Shown here piece after piece: positions 8,396 to 18,812 of a DNA stretch of 64,000 bases. Source of the DNA: Xanthobacter oligotrophicus (GTDB lineage Bacteria > Pseudomonadota > Alphaproteobacteria > Rhizobiales > Xanthobacteraceae); contig NZ_VTTL01000007.1 of assembly GCF_008364685.1 (NCBI RefSeq), positions 1 through 64,000 on the forward strand, written 5' to 3'. Below the pieces are notes generated by a model. That model had not been told where the DNA came from. It saw nothing but the letters and a program-made list of their open reading frames with translations, and made no database searches. The position numbers and the translations under genes are program-made. Position 1 is the stretch's first letter, and each line of letters starts with the position of its first letter.

Positions 8396-9118
8396 ATGGA
8401 CAGCGCACCCCATATCGCCATCGTGGACGACCATCGCGACATCCGCGATCTCGTCGGCAAGTACCTGACCCAGCACGGCTATCGCACCAGCCTCGCGGAC
8501 AGCGCGGCGGCCCTGCGGCGCCAGCTGGAGCGCGGGGCCGCGCCCGATCTGGTGGTGCTGGATGTGATGATGCCGGGCGAGGATGGCCTGTCCCTGTGCC
8601 GCTTCCTGCGCAGCACCACCGACCTGCCGGTGATCCTGCTCACCGCCATGGCGGAGGAGACCGACCGCATCGTCGGCCTCGAGATCGGCGCCGACGATTA
8701 TGTCACCAAGCCCTTCAGCCCGCGCGAGCTTCTGGCGCGCATCAAGGCGGTGCTGCGTCGCGTCCACAGCCTGCCGCCGCAGAAGGGGCACATCGCCGCC
8801 AAGACCGTGCGCTTCGATCGCTGGCGGCTGGACGTGGGGCGCCGCGAACTGATGGCTGAGGACGACGTGGCCGTGCCCCTGAGCACCGCCGAGTTCCGCC
8901 TGCTGTGCGCCTTCCTCGACCATCCCGGCATCGTGCTGAGCCGCGACCAACTGCTCGACCTCACGGCGGGGCGCAGCGCCGATCCGTTCGACCGCAGCAT
9001 CGACAACCAGGTCAGCCGCCTGCGCAAGAAGGTGGAGGCCGATCCCAAGGTGCCCGCCCTCATCAAGACCCACTGGGGCGGCGGCTACAGCCTTGCAGCG
9101 GAGGTGGAACGCTCATGA
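8396..9118 (+). CDS. OmpR-family response regulator
   Basis: A 240-residue DNA-binding response regulator. The receiver domain (about 5-120) has the acidic pair D11/D12, phospho-acceptor D56 in LVVLDVMMPGEDG, T83 and K105 (DDYVTKPF). The C-terminal winged helix (about 140-238) has STAEFRLLCAFLDHPG and a DNA-recognition region with DNQVSRLRKKVE. The start at 8396 is set by AAGGAGCAGAGGAA immediately upstream; an earlier ATG in frame at 8348 would add 16 residues absent from the family. Its stop overlaps the start of the sensor kinase gene by 4 bp, so the two form a pair. The stimulus is not evident. Confidence 0.93.
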   Translation: MDSAPHIAIVDDHRDIRDLVGKYLTQHGYRTSLADSAAALRRQLERGAAPDLVVLDVMMPGEDGLSLCRFLRSTTDLPVILLTAMAEETDRIVGLEIGADDYVTKPFSPRELLARIKAVLRRVHSLPPQKGHIAAKTVRFDRWRLDVGRRELMAEDDVAVPLSTAEFRLLCAFLDHPGIVLSRDQLLDLTAGRSADPFDRSIDNQVSRLRKKVEADPKVPALIKTHWGGGYSLAAEVERS

Positions 9119-10596
9119 TCCGCCTGTTCCGGCGCAGCCTCGCGGCGCGCTTCATCTGCTTCACTTTGGTCATTCTCGCCTTGTCGCAGGTGGTGGCGTT
9201 CTGCATCTCATGGGACCAGCACGGCCAGTCCCTGCGCAAGGTGGCCAAGGGCGAGATGCTGAGCCGCTGCGCCGCGCTGGTGCGGGTGCTGGAGGCGACG
9301 CCGCCGTCGCTGCAAGGCGACATCCTGCGCGCCAGCGATACCAGCCTCACCCGCTACTGGATCTCGCCGGAAGCGCCGAAGCCACCCGCGGAATGGCGCG
9401 CTTCCGCCTGGAGGGAACTGCGCCGGCCGCTGCCGCGGGTCCAGCTTCCCATGCACGGTGGCGCGGGGGAGCCGGAGCAGCCGGTGTTCCAGCTGCCGAA
9501 GGAACCCACGACCGGCGGATCGACCGAATGGGTCCCGCTCTCGGCCGAGGCCTGGCCGCTGCCGACGCCGGCCAAGTTCATCTATCTCGACGATGAGAAC
9601 GGTATGGGCATCGCGGCGCAGATGTCCAACGGGTCATGGCTCAACGCGGCGTTCGTCAAGCCTGGCCGCGAGTGGTTCTGGACCGCCCGTTCGCTCACCT
9701 TCCTCGGCGCTGCGGGCCTGTTCTTCTGCGTCCTCGCGGTGGTCGCCGCGCAGGGCATCACGCGGCCGCTGCGGCGTCTCGCCAACGCGGCGGAAGCCTT
9801 CGGCCGCGGCGAGAAGATCGAGCCCCTGCCGGAGAGCGGTCCGGACGACGTGACCGCGATCGCCTTCAACCGCATGCAGGAGCGCCTGACGCGGTTCGTG
9901 GACGACCGCACCCGCATGTTCGCGGCCCTGAGCCACGATCTGCGCACGCCGCTCACCTCCCTGCGCCTGCGCGCCGAATTCGTCGCCGACGACGAGCTGC
10001 GCGAGAAGATGCTCGGCACCATCGCCGAGATCCAGGGCATGGCGGAGGCAAGCCTTGCCTTCGTGCGCGCCGACGCCACCGCCGAGACCACCCGCACGGT
10101 GGAATTGTCGGCGCTGGTGGAGAGCCTGTGCGACGACCTCGCCGAGATCGGCTGGGACGTGACCTTCGAGGACTCCCCCAAGGTCGGCTGCCGCTGCCGG
10201 CCGGATGCGGTGCGCCGCGCCTGCCGCAACCTGGTGGAGAATGCCGTGCGCTACGGCGAGCGGGCGCGGGTGCGGGTGGAGCGCAATGGCGATGCCGCTT
10301 TGATCGTGGTGGAGGATGACGGGCCGGGCATCGCCGAGGAGCTGAAGGAGCAGGTGTTCGCCCCCTTCTTCCGGCTGGAAAGCTCGCGCTGCATGGAGAC
10401 CGGCGGCCATGGCCTGGGCCTTGCCATCGTGCGCACCGTGGCGCGCCGCCACGGTGGCGACGTGACCCTCGCCAACCGGCCGGGCGGGCTCACCGCCGTC
10501 TTCAGCCTGCCGCTGGACGGCAGCGGGGCCACGCCCGAACTGGAGCCTCCGGTGCGAACCGAGCCCCTGCCGCACGGCCTTGCCGCGACCTCGTGA
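9115..10596 (+). CDS. Membrane sensor histidine kinase
   Basis: A 493-residue EnvZ-like sensor. TM1 covers about residues 12-32, a periplasmic domain of roughly 155 residues follows, then TM2 at about 192-213, a HAMP linker, a DHp helix with phospho-acceptor H274 in ALSHDLRTPLTSL, and a catalytic domain with NLVENAVRYG, DDGPGI and GHGLGLAIV. All catalytic motifs are intact. It is coupled to the OmpR-type regulator by an ATGA overlap. The periplasmic domain has no family I recognise; Pro- and Trp-rich stretches are visible. Confidence 0.92.
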   Translation: MIRLFRRSLAARFICFTLVILALSQVVAFCISWDQHGQSLRKVAKGEMLSRCAALVRVLEATPPSLQGDILRASDTSLTRYWISPEAPKPPAEWRASAWRELRRPLPRVQLPMHGGAGEPEQPVFQLPKEPTTGGSTEWVPLSAEAWPLPTPAKFIYLDDENGMGIAAQMSNGSWLNAAFVKPGREWFWTARSLTFLGAAGLFFCVLAVVAAQGITRPLRRLANAAEAFGRGEKIEPLPESGPDDVTAIAFNRMQERLTRFVDDRTRMFAALSHDLRTPLTSLRLRAEFVADDELREKMLGTIAEIQGMAEASLAFVRADATAETTRTVELSALVESLCDDLAEIGWDVTFEDSPKVGCRCRPDAVRRACRNLVENAVRYGERARVRVERNGDAALIVVEDDGPGIAEELKEQVFAPFFRLESSRCMETGGHGLGLAIVRTVARRHGGDVTLANRPGGLTAVFSLPLDGSGATPELEPPVRTEPLPHGLAATS

Positions 10597-10812
10597 CCTG
10601 AGGCGGGTGCCGGCCGTCCCCGGCGTCATCTCTGCCGCTATTTCTCCTGTATTCACAGTCTATTGGGCTTGAGCGTGGCCTGCGTTGGCGGGCCGCACGC
10701 TGGCACGGCAAAGGCCTTTCGGCCGGCCGGCGTGGCCCGCGCGCCCTTTCCCGCGGGCGCCTGATGGCCTATTTGCGCGCACAAGCTCCCCATCTCCCCG
10801 AGATCCCCGCGC

Positions 10813-12435
<1,623 letters not shown>

Positions 12436-12441
12436 CGCCAA

Positions 12442-12466
12442 CGGCCTCGGTCAGGGACCGAGGCCG
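12442..12466. terminator. Bidirectional hairpin between convergent genes
   Basis: CGGCCTCGGTC (12442-12452) and GACCGAGGCCG (12456-12466) form a perfect 11-bp stem with a 3-nt loop, between the 3' ends of the ABC-F gene and the autotransporter gene. No T-run follows on either side. Confidence 0.65.
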
Positions 12467-12528
12467 GGACGGGCTTGCTCCAGGCGGTGCATCGCGCCCC
12501 GGCTGGATCAGCCTGGGCGCTCCCGCGC

Positions 12529-15500
12529 TCAGAACTTGTAGGACAGTGTGGCCTTGCCGCCGTTGTCGGTGGCGCCCGAGGCGAACTGGCCGGCATAGAC
12601 GAGGCCGAGCGTCGCCTGCGGGGACAGCTTGATGTCGAGGCCGGCTTCCACCACCGCCGCGTCCTCGGCGATGGGCACGCCCGCCACCGTGTAGGCGTCG
12701 AACAGCGCGAAGGCGTTGACCGAGGTGGGCGTGGTGTCGCCGAAGGCGTGCCGCCAGCCCAGCGTGCCCCGCGCCACCGCGGCCATGGAGCCGAGGTCGA
12801 AGGCGGCGGAGGCCCGAAGCCCCAGGGTGGTGAAGGTGACGCCGGTGGTCTCGCCGTCCACGGTCAGCGCCGCGATGCCGCCGGTCTCGGTGAAGCCCTT
12901 GGTGTCGAGGTTCACATAGGCGAGGTTGGCGAAGGGCTCGAAGGCGACACCGGCAGCATTGATCCGCCAGCCCAGCTCGCCGAACACCTGTGCGGTGCCG
13001 GCGGTGTAATCGCCCGAGAGCCGGTCGAACAGGCCGGGGAAGGCCACCGTGCGGGTGGTGGACACGTCCTGCCACGTATAGGCCGCGCCGGTGCGCAGGG
13101 AGAGCGCGCCCCAGGCGGTGCCGCCATAAAGGCCCACATGGTAATTGTCGCTGCTGCCGGAGGAGGCGCGGTCGTCCACCGAGAAGGACGAGCCGCTGTA
13201 GCCGGCGAGGACACCGAAGCGCCAGTCGCCCAGCGGGGCGTCGGCACCCACCAGCAGGCCGGCGGTGGAGCTGTCGAGGCTCGCCGCATTGCCGTCGGTG
13301 TCGATGGAGCCCCAGGAGCCGAAGCCCGAGGCCCAGAACACGAGCCCGTCGTGGGTGGGTTCCACCTTGGTGGGCACGCCCTTGACGTATGCGAGCGCCG
13401 GCGTGCTCACCGCCCCGGGCGCGTCCGTGGCAGCGCGCAGGCGGTCGTTCATGGCGTTGCGCACGAAGCGGCTCTCTTCGATGAACACCGTCTTGGCGCT
13501 GGCATAGAGCTCGCCGGACAGGAGGTCGAAGGCGGCGCGGGCGGCGGCGAAGCTCGCCTGGTTGCCCACCGCGAAGGAGAGGGCGCCGTCCGCCGGCAGC
13601 CGGTCGAGGGCGGCGGCGGTATTGCGCTGGTTGAAGGTGAGGGCGGCGTCGGCGAACTGGGTGGTCTTCTCCACCTCCAGCGCCATGGTGGTGCCGTCGG
13701 AGACGAGGCCGAGGTCGTAGAACGGGGTCAGGGTGGTGTCGCCGGTGAGGGCGAAGAGGCCGGTGATGCCGCCTGCGGACGTCAGCACGGTGTAGCGCGT
13801 GCCCACCAGGTAGGGGCCGGAGCCGGAGCGGTCCACGTCGAGCACGGCGCCGCTGGCGATGGTGGTCGCGCCCTCCACGACGGTCTTGTCCGCCGCGCCG
13901 GTGGTGGTGTTCAGCTCCACCGCATAGGTGGAGGTGGCCGTGAAGCCGGTGTCGCCGCCCACCGTCAGGGTGCCGATGGAATTGCCCGGCGCCAGGGTGC
14001 CGGCCACCGTGAGGTTGCCGCCGATCTTGCCGTAGCCGCCCAGGGTGCCGGCGCTGTCCACCACCACGTTGCCGCCGAGCACGGTGCTGCCGCCGTCTGC
14101 GCCCACCAGCAGGGTGCCGCCATGGACGGTGGTCAGGCCCTTGAAGCCGGAATCGTCGCCGGTGAGGCGGGTGACGCCTGCATACACGTCGATGGCGCTG
14201 GCGGTGCCGGTGCTGGCAATCTTGACGCCGAGATCGTAGGGGCTGGCGGAGGTCGCGGTATGGTTGAGGACGAGGGTGCCGGCGCCATCGCCGAACGCGA
14301 TGGAGCCCACCTGAAGCGTGCCCGCCGCCGCCGGCGCATCGGCTGCCGCCGCGCCGATGACGAGGGTGCCGGCGCTGTCCGCGGCGGTCGCGATATCGAT
14401 CTTCCCGGTTCCGGTCGTCCCGACCTTCACCACGCCGCCGTCGGCGACGGTGAGGCTGCTGCCGCCGTCGATGTGAAGGCTGGCGCTGTTGCTCCAGATC
14501 GATCCGGCGCCGGAGACCGTGGCCGTGCCGGCCGTCCCGCTGGCGCCCAGGTAGCCGTCCTTGTCAGTGACGCTGCCGCCATTGGTGACGGCGAGGCTGC
14601 TGCCGCTCTCGATGCGAAGGCTGGCGCTGTTGCTCCAGGTCGATCCGGCACCGGAGACCGTGGCCGTACCGGCCGTCCCGCCGGCGCCCAGGTAGCCGTC
14701 CTTGTCGGAGACGCTGCCGCCATCGGTGACGTTCAGCGTGCCGGCGGCCTTATAGCCCACATAGAGCGTGTCGCCGGAGAGGCTCGATCCGGAGCCGGTA
14801 ACGGTGGCGATGCCGGTGCCCGTGCCGGTCCCGATGCCGCCCTTGTCGTAGCCGATATAGATCGTCGATGCGGACGCGCTGCCGCCGTCCTCCACGTTGA
14901 GGGTGCCGGCGTCCTTGAAGCCCACATAGAGCGTGTCACCTGACAGGCTCGAGTTGGCGCCGGTGACGGTAACGGTGCCGTCCTTGTAGCCGCCGATATA
15001 GACGGTGGGGGCGGAGACGGTGCCGCCATTCTCCACGTTCAGCGTGCCGGAGCCCTGGTATCCGACATAGAGGTCATAGGAGCCGGTGAGGGAGGAATCC
15101 TTCCCGGTCACGGTCGCCGTGCCGTCCTTGAAACCGCCGATCTGGACACTGACGGCGGACGCGGCGCCGCCATCCTCGACGTTCAGCGTGCCGGAGCCGA
15201 GAAAGCCCACGTAAAGCACCGACGTGCTGGACAGGGAGGATCCCTTCCCGGTCACCGTCGCGGTGCCTTCGTTGAAGCCGCCGATGAAGGCCACCGTCGC
15301 GGAGACGCTGGCGCCGTCCTCCACGTTCAGCGTGCCGGTGCCGAGAAAGCCGGAATAAAGCACCGTGCTGGAGAGCGACGAGCCCGCCCCGGTCACGGTC
15401 GCGGTGCCGATTCCGGTGGCAGTGGCGCCCAGCTGGACGGTCGACGCGGAAACGGTGCCCCCGCCTGCCACCGTGAGGCTGCCTTCGCTCGAAACGCCGA

Positions 15501-15723
15501 CCAGAAGCACGGGGCCCGCGTTCCAGTTGGGCGAGACGGCGGGGCTGGGGTTCACGTCGCCGGTGATGGTGACACTCTGCGCCCAGGCGGTGACTGGCAC
15601 GACCATGCCGGCGGCCAGCACCGAGGCTGCACCGATTCGCGCCCCGGCCCGCAGCGCGCGCGACACCGTCGCGCCGTCCATGGCCTTGCGCCCGCGCAAC
15701 CGCCCCGTCTTCCCGTTGCTCAT
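12529..15723 (-). CDS. Type Va autotransporter adhesin with beta-helix repeats
   Basis: A 1064-residue surface protein. An extended signal region (about 49 residues, ending AWA/Q) is followed by a passenger domain made of imperfect repeats of about 45 residues (roughly residues 100-350) with the pattern GTLNVEDGGSxSA...IGGxxDGTATVTG...SSLSGDTLYVG, then two nearly identical 47-residue units. These match the autotransporter strand-loop-strand repeats that build a beta-helix. After a PL1-type GGYGKIGGNLTVAGTLAPGNSIGTL segment comes a linker, then a 12-strand C-terminal barrel of about 270 residues ending ATLSYKF. I chose the ATG at 15723, with GGGGG 5 nt upstream, over one 33 nt earlier. Likely role: adhesion or aggregation. 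Repeat number may vary between strains. Confidence 0.92.
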   Translation of the reverse strand: MSNGKTGRLRGRKAMDGATVSRALRAGARIGAASVLAAGMVVPVTAWAQSVTITGDVNPSPAVSPNWNAGPVLLVGVSSEGSLTVAGGGTVSASTVQLGATATGIGTATVTGAGSSLSSTVLYSGFLGTGTLNVEDGASVSATVAFIGGFNEGTATVTGKGSSLSSTSVLYVGFLGSGTLNVEDGGAASAVSVQIGGFKDGTATVTGKDSSLTGSYDLYVGYQGSGTLNVENGGTVSAPTVYIGGYKDGTVTVTGANSSLSGDTLYVGFKDAGTLNVEDGGSASASTIYIGYDKGGIGTGTGTGIATVTGSGSSLSGDTLYVGYKAAGTLNVTDGGSVSDKDGYLGAGGTAGTATVSGAGSTWSNSASLRIESGSSLAVTNGGSVTDKDGYLGASGTAGTATVSGAGSIWSNSASLHIDGGSSLTVADGGVVKVGTTGTGKIDIATAADSAGTLVIGAAAADAPAAAGTLQVGSIAFGDGAGTLVLNHTATSASPYDLGVKIASTGTASAIDVYAGVTRLTGDDSGFKGLTTVHGGTLLVGADGGSTVLGGNVVVDSAGTLGGYGKIGGNLTVAGTLAPGNSIGTLTVGGDTGFTATSTYAVELNTTTGAADKTVVEGATTIASGAVLDVDRSGSGPYLVGTRYTVLTSAGGITGLFALTGDTTLTPFYDLGLVSDGTTMALEVEKTTQFADAALTFNQRNTAAALDRLPADGALSFAVGNQASFAAARAAFDLLSGELYASAKTVFIEESRFVRNAMNDRLRAATDAPGAVSTPALAYVKGVPTKVEPTHDGLVFWASGFGSWGSIDTDGNAASLDSSTAGLLVGADAPLGDWRFGVLAGYSGSSFSVDDRASSGSSDNYHVGLYGGTAWGALSLRTGAAYTWQDVSTTRTVAFPGLFDRLSGDYTAGTAQVFGELGWRINAAGVAFEPFANLAYVNLDTKGFTETGGIAALTVDGETTGVTFTTLGLRASAAFDLGSMAAVARGTLGWRHAFGDTTPTSVNAFALFDAYTVAGVPIAEDAAVVEAGLDIKLSPQATLGLVYAGQFASGATDNGGKATLSYKF
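14455..14736 (-). repeat. Two near-identical 141-bp tandem repeats in the autotransporter
   Basis: Units at about 14455-14595 and 14596-14736 differ at only a few positions by eye and encode 47 residues each, with the shared core GTAGTATVSGAGS. They stand out because the neighbouring 45-residue repeats have diverged much more, so this looks like a recent duplication or conversion. Confidence 0.8.
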
Positions 15724-16164
15724 AAAGCCCCCAACGCGCATCCGTGCCGTGCCCACATCCTTGAACGTCCAAACCTATATGCTGCGGCGCGGCAGGCCAA
15801 TAGCTTGGGGTGGCCCGCAAGGTGAACTTGGCCATTCCCGAATTGCGAAAGAGAGTTAGCGGCCGGGCGATTCGCATTCGCCAGAATCGGGTTGTATCTG
15901 GTGCATTTACGTTAGGACTCTCCTGGCGGAACATCGGATAAAGCTCACCGATGGCCTGAAATCATTGAAGCTTGGTCGCAGGTCGGGCCGTCGCGCGTAA
16001 GCAATGCTGCGCCGGCTCTACGCGCATCGCGTGCGTTGACGCATGTGGAGGCCGCGCCGCGCCGCGGGCGGTCGCTGGGGTCTCATGTGGGGTGGGTGGT
16101 ATTGTCGCATGTCGGCGGTCGAGTCCCCCTGACGCTGCGACAAAGAGCGACCCAGCGGGCCGGA
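15724..16164. other. Intergenic region upstream of the autotransporter
   Basis: No gene supported. The left part should contain the autotransporter promoter; the stretch 15770-15935 is less GC-rich than its surroundings. The right part follows the end of the seven-gene operon. TTGTCGCA (16102-16109) and TGCGACAA (16136-16143) form an 8-bp inverted repeat with a 26-nt loop that might help end that transcript, but it is weak. Confidence 0.45.
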
Positions 16165-18336
16165 TCAGTAGCGCAGGCGCGCGTAATAGGAGGTCTGCGC
16201 CGCCGCGCGGGCCTGACCGAGGGTGAGAATGCCGCGCTGGCGCAGCAGCGGCAGCAGCTTCAGGAAGATCTCGGCGGTGGCCAGCGCGTCGCCCAGCGCG
16301 GTATGGCGGCCACAGACGGCGATGCCGAGGCGCGCCGCCATGGCCTCCAGGCCGTGGCTGTCCTCCCCCGGATGGACGATGGCGGCGAGCAGCAGCGTGT
16401 CGAGCACTGGCTGGTCGAAGCGCACCCCGCTCGCCTTCTCCTTGAGGGTCAGGAAGCGCATGTCGAAGGCCACGTTGTGGCCCACGAGAACGGTGTCGGC
16501 GGCAAAGGCGTGGAAGGCGGGCAGCACCTGGGGAAGGGTCGGCTTGCCGCGCACCATCTCCGGGCGGATGCCGTGCACCGCGATGCCGGCCTCCGGAATG
16601 GAGCGCTGCGGGTCCACCAACTGGTCGAAGCATTCGCTGGCCAGCAGCCGGCCGTTGACGATGCGGGTGGCGCCGATCTGGAGGATCTCGTCGCCGCCGG
16701 CGGGGTCGAGGCCGGTGGTCTCGGTGTCGAACACCGTATAGGCGATCTCGCTGAGCGCCCGCTCGTCGCTCTCGCGGCTCTCAGCGCTCGCGGCGAACAG
16801 GTCGAAGTCGTAATAGGCCGGGCGGCTGTCGCCGGGTGCCGGCACCGGCGCCACCGTGCCGGCGGCCACCGGCAGCAGGAAGCGGAACAGTGCGCCCGAG
16901 CCGTCGCGCGCATGCTCCAGCCACAGCTCGCCGCCGTGCCGCTCCACCACGTCACGCACCGTGAGGGGGGAAGGGGCGTCCCCCGTCTGCATGGGGCACG
17001 TCTGCCAGCCGGCGAGGTCGAAGCCGGGCCCAAGGCCGGACCCAGTGCCCTGGAACGCGAGGTCGAGATGGGCGCGCCCGCCGGCCGGCGCGAGGCGCAG
17101 GGCGAGATTTGGGGCCTTCAGCGTCTCGGACAGGCGCGCGGCGAGGAAGGCGAGGGCCTGGATCAGGGCGAAGCTGTCCACGCTCAGCCAGAGGTCGGCG
17201 TCCACCGCAACCGTGTCCACCGCCTGGCCGGTCTCGGCGGTGATGCGCTGGGCGGCGGCGGCAGCAAGGTCGGCGCCCAGCATGTCCTGCAGCGGCCAGC
17301 GGGTCTTCATGTCGTGGGAGGCGTCGGCGGCGAGCGTGGTGAGGCGGTGGCTCATGACGCCCACCTCGTCGCGCACCACGGCCTGGAAGCGCTCGCGGTC
17401 GGCGGGCTCGAGGTCCGGATAATCCAGCATGTCGAGGGCCGCCTGCATGCTGGCGAAGGAGGCCCGGCTCGCTTCCGACAGGTCGAGCCAGCGGCGGTCC
17501 TGCCGCGAGCGGGCCTCGTATTCGTCGGTGATGTCGTCCAGCAGCAGCACGAAGCCGGTGACATCGCCCCTGTCGTCCGCCGCCGCGCGCACCGGGGCGA
17601 GCAACACCTGGATGAGGTGGCCGAGGGGCGTCGTGGTCACGAAGCGCGCCGAGGCCTGGGCGTCGCCGCGGGCGATGCGCCGGGCGATGCCTTCGCGGGC
17701 ATGGTCGATGAGGGCGCGGTCGATGACCGCATGGATGGAGCGGCCAAGGCCAATCAATTCTGCGCCCGCTACGCCCCCCGGCGCCTGCGACAGGGTGCGG
17801 AAGAGGGCGCGGGCGCGGGCATTGTAGAGCAGGATCCGCCCTTCGAGATTGAGCACCACCACCGATTGTTCCAGCTCCGCCATCAGGGCGGCGAGCTGGT
17901 CGCGCTGGAGCGCCACGTCGCGGCTGGCCTCGGCGATGAGGCGGGCCATGTCGTCCTGGAGCGCGCGGCGCTGGCCGGCGAGGGCGTTGATGGCCTCGCC
18001 GAGCGCGCGAAGGCCGGCGCCGCCTTGCGGGGTGAGGGGCGGAGCGGCGGCGTCGCCGGCCAGCACGCGGGTGGCATCGGCGAGGCGGGCCGGCGCCTCC
18101 CCATAGGTGGCATGGAGGCGCAGGGCGACGACGCCGGCGCCGAGCGCGGCGAGAAACCACCACAGCACCACCAGCATGCCGTGGCTGTCGATCAGCGGCG
18201 CCAGGATATCGGCGACGGCGGCGCGGTCGGCGGGTCCCAGCGCCGCGAACAGCAGTCCGGCGCCGAGGAGGAGCCACAGGCCAAGAAGTGCGCCCGGCGC
18301 CAGCACGATCAGCGCCAGGCGCCGGTCGAAGCTCAT
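16165..18336 (-). CDS. Membrane-anchored PAS/degenerate kinase fused to DEDDh exonuclease
   Basis: A 723-residue multidomain protein. Two membrane helices (about 7-31 and 54-73) are followed by a HAMP-like and coiled-coil segment (about 75-155), a PAS domain (about 157-270), a region shaped like a kinase DHp and ATP-binding core (about 280-490), and a DnaQ-type 3'-5' exonuclease (about 532-700). The kinase core looks inactive: no His stands at the usual place (EASRASFASMQAAL) and the N box is degraded, though a terminal VERHGGELWLEH is kept. The exonuclease has all DEDDh residues: D537, E539, D625, H678 and D683. The start at 18336 shares four bases with the receiver gene's stop. Last gene of the carboxylate operon. 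A cytoplasmic nuclease tethered to the membrane and under sensor control is inferred; its substrate is unknown. Confidence 0.85.
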   Translation of the reverse strand: MSFDRRLALIVLAPGALLGLWLLLGAGLLFAALGPADRAAVADILAPLIDSHGMLVVLWWFLAALGAGVVALRLHATYGEAPARLADATRVLAGDAAAPPLTPQGGAGLRALGEAINALAGQRRALQDDMARLIAEASRDVALQRDQLAALMAELEQSVVVLNLEGRILLYNARARALFRTLSQAPGGVAGAELIGLGRSIHAVIDRALIDHAREGIARRIARGDAQASARFVTTTPLGHLIQVLLAPVRAAADDRGDVTGFVLLLDDITDEYEARSRQDRRWLDLSEASRASFASMQAALDMLDYPDLEPADRERFQAVVRDEVGVMSHRLTTLAADASHDMKTRWPLQDMLGADLAAAAAQRITAETGQAVDTVAVDADLWLSVDSFALIQALAFLAARLSETLKAPNLALRLAPAGGRAHLDLAFQGTGSGLGPGFDLAGWQTCPMQTGDAPSPLTVRDVVERHGGELWLEHARDGSGALFRFLLPVAAGTVAPVPAPGDSRPAYYDFDLFAASAESRESDERALSEIAYTVFDTETTGLDPAGGDEILQIGATRIVNGRLLASECFDQLVDPQRSIPEAGIAVHGIRPEMVRGKPTLPQVLPAFHAFAADTVLVGHNVAFDMRFLTLKEKASGVRFDQPVLDTLLLAAIVHPGEDSHGLEAMAARLGIAVCGRHTALGDALATAEIFLKLLPLLRQRGILTLGQARAAAQTSYYARLRY

Positions 18337-18812
18337 GCCGGCAGATCCTTCGGCAGTTCGCCGGCCGCAGCGCTGCTCGCCGCCACCGCCCTTGCGGCAG
18401 AATCCCGTGCCAGCATGTCTTTCACCTGCTGCACCAGATCGCGGGTGGAGAAGGGCTTGGTGACATAGGCGTCCGCCCCCGCGCCGACGCCGCGCGCCAT
18501 GTCGGTCTCGCGGCCCTTGGCGGTGAGCATGACGATGCAGGTGGAGCGCACGTCGGCATCGGCCCGCACCGCCTCGCACACGTCGAAGCCGGACATGCCG
18601 GGCATGGTGGCGTCGAGCAGGACAAGGCGCGGATGCTCGCGGCGGATGGTGTCCAGCGCCTGGCGGCCATCGCGGGCCACCAGCACGTCGAAGCCCTCGC
18701 GCTTCATCATGAATTCCAGCGAGACGACGATGTTGGGCTCGTCGTCGGCAATGAGCACCTTGGTGCACGCGACGGCGCCGATGGTCGGGGCGGGGCCGGA
18801 TTGCGGGGTCAT
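18333..18812 (-). CDS. Receiver-only response regulator
   Basis: A 159-residue single-domain receiver. It has the acidic pair in LIADDEPN, phospho-acceptor Asp in LVLLDATMPGMSG, Thr in VMLTAKGRETD and Lys in DAYVTKPFS. After the receiver only about 25 Ala-rich residues remain, so there is no DNA-binding or enzymatic output. The start at 18812 is set by the 4-bp overlap with the sensor gene; upstream in-frame codons run through the sensor's 3' end. It is probably phosphorylated by the SLC5-kinase encoded just before it and signals by protein contact, perhaps with the PAS/exonuclease protein that follows. Confidence 0.9.
   Translation of the reverse strand: MTPQSGPAPTIGAVACTKVLIADDEPNIVVSLEFMMKREGFDVLVARDGRQALDTIRREHPRLVLLDATMPGMSGFDVCEAVRADADVRSTCIVMLTAKGRETDMARGVGAGADAYVTKPFSTRDLVQQVKDMLARDSAARAVAASSAAAGELPKDLPA

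Noticed and set aside
12475-14943. 822-codon open frame opposite the autotransporter
   Set aside because: Its apparent repeats only mirror the autotransporter repeats; composition is antisense-like.
14427-15350. Possible CRISPR-like array
   Set aside because: The repeats are long, imperfect, contiguous and in frame in the autotransporter; there are no unique spacers and no cas genes.
15972-16226. Small plus-strand frame after the autotransporter promoter region
   Set aside because: No ribosome binding site, Ala/Arg/Cys-rich translation, and it runs into the antisense of the exonuclease gene.
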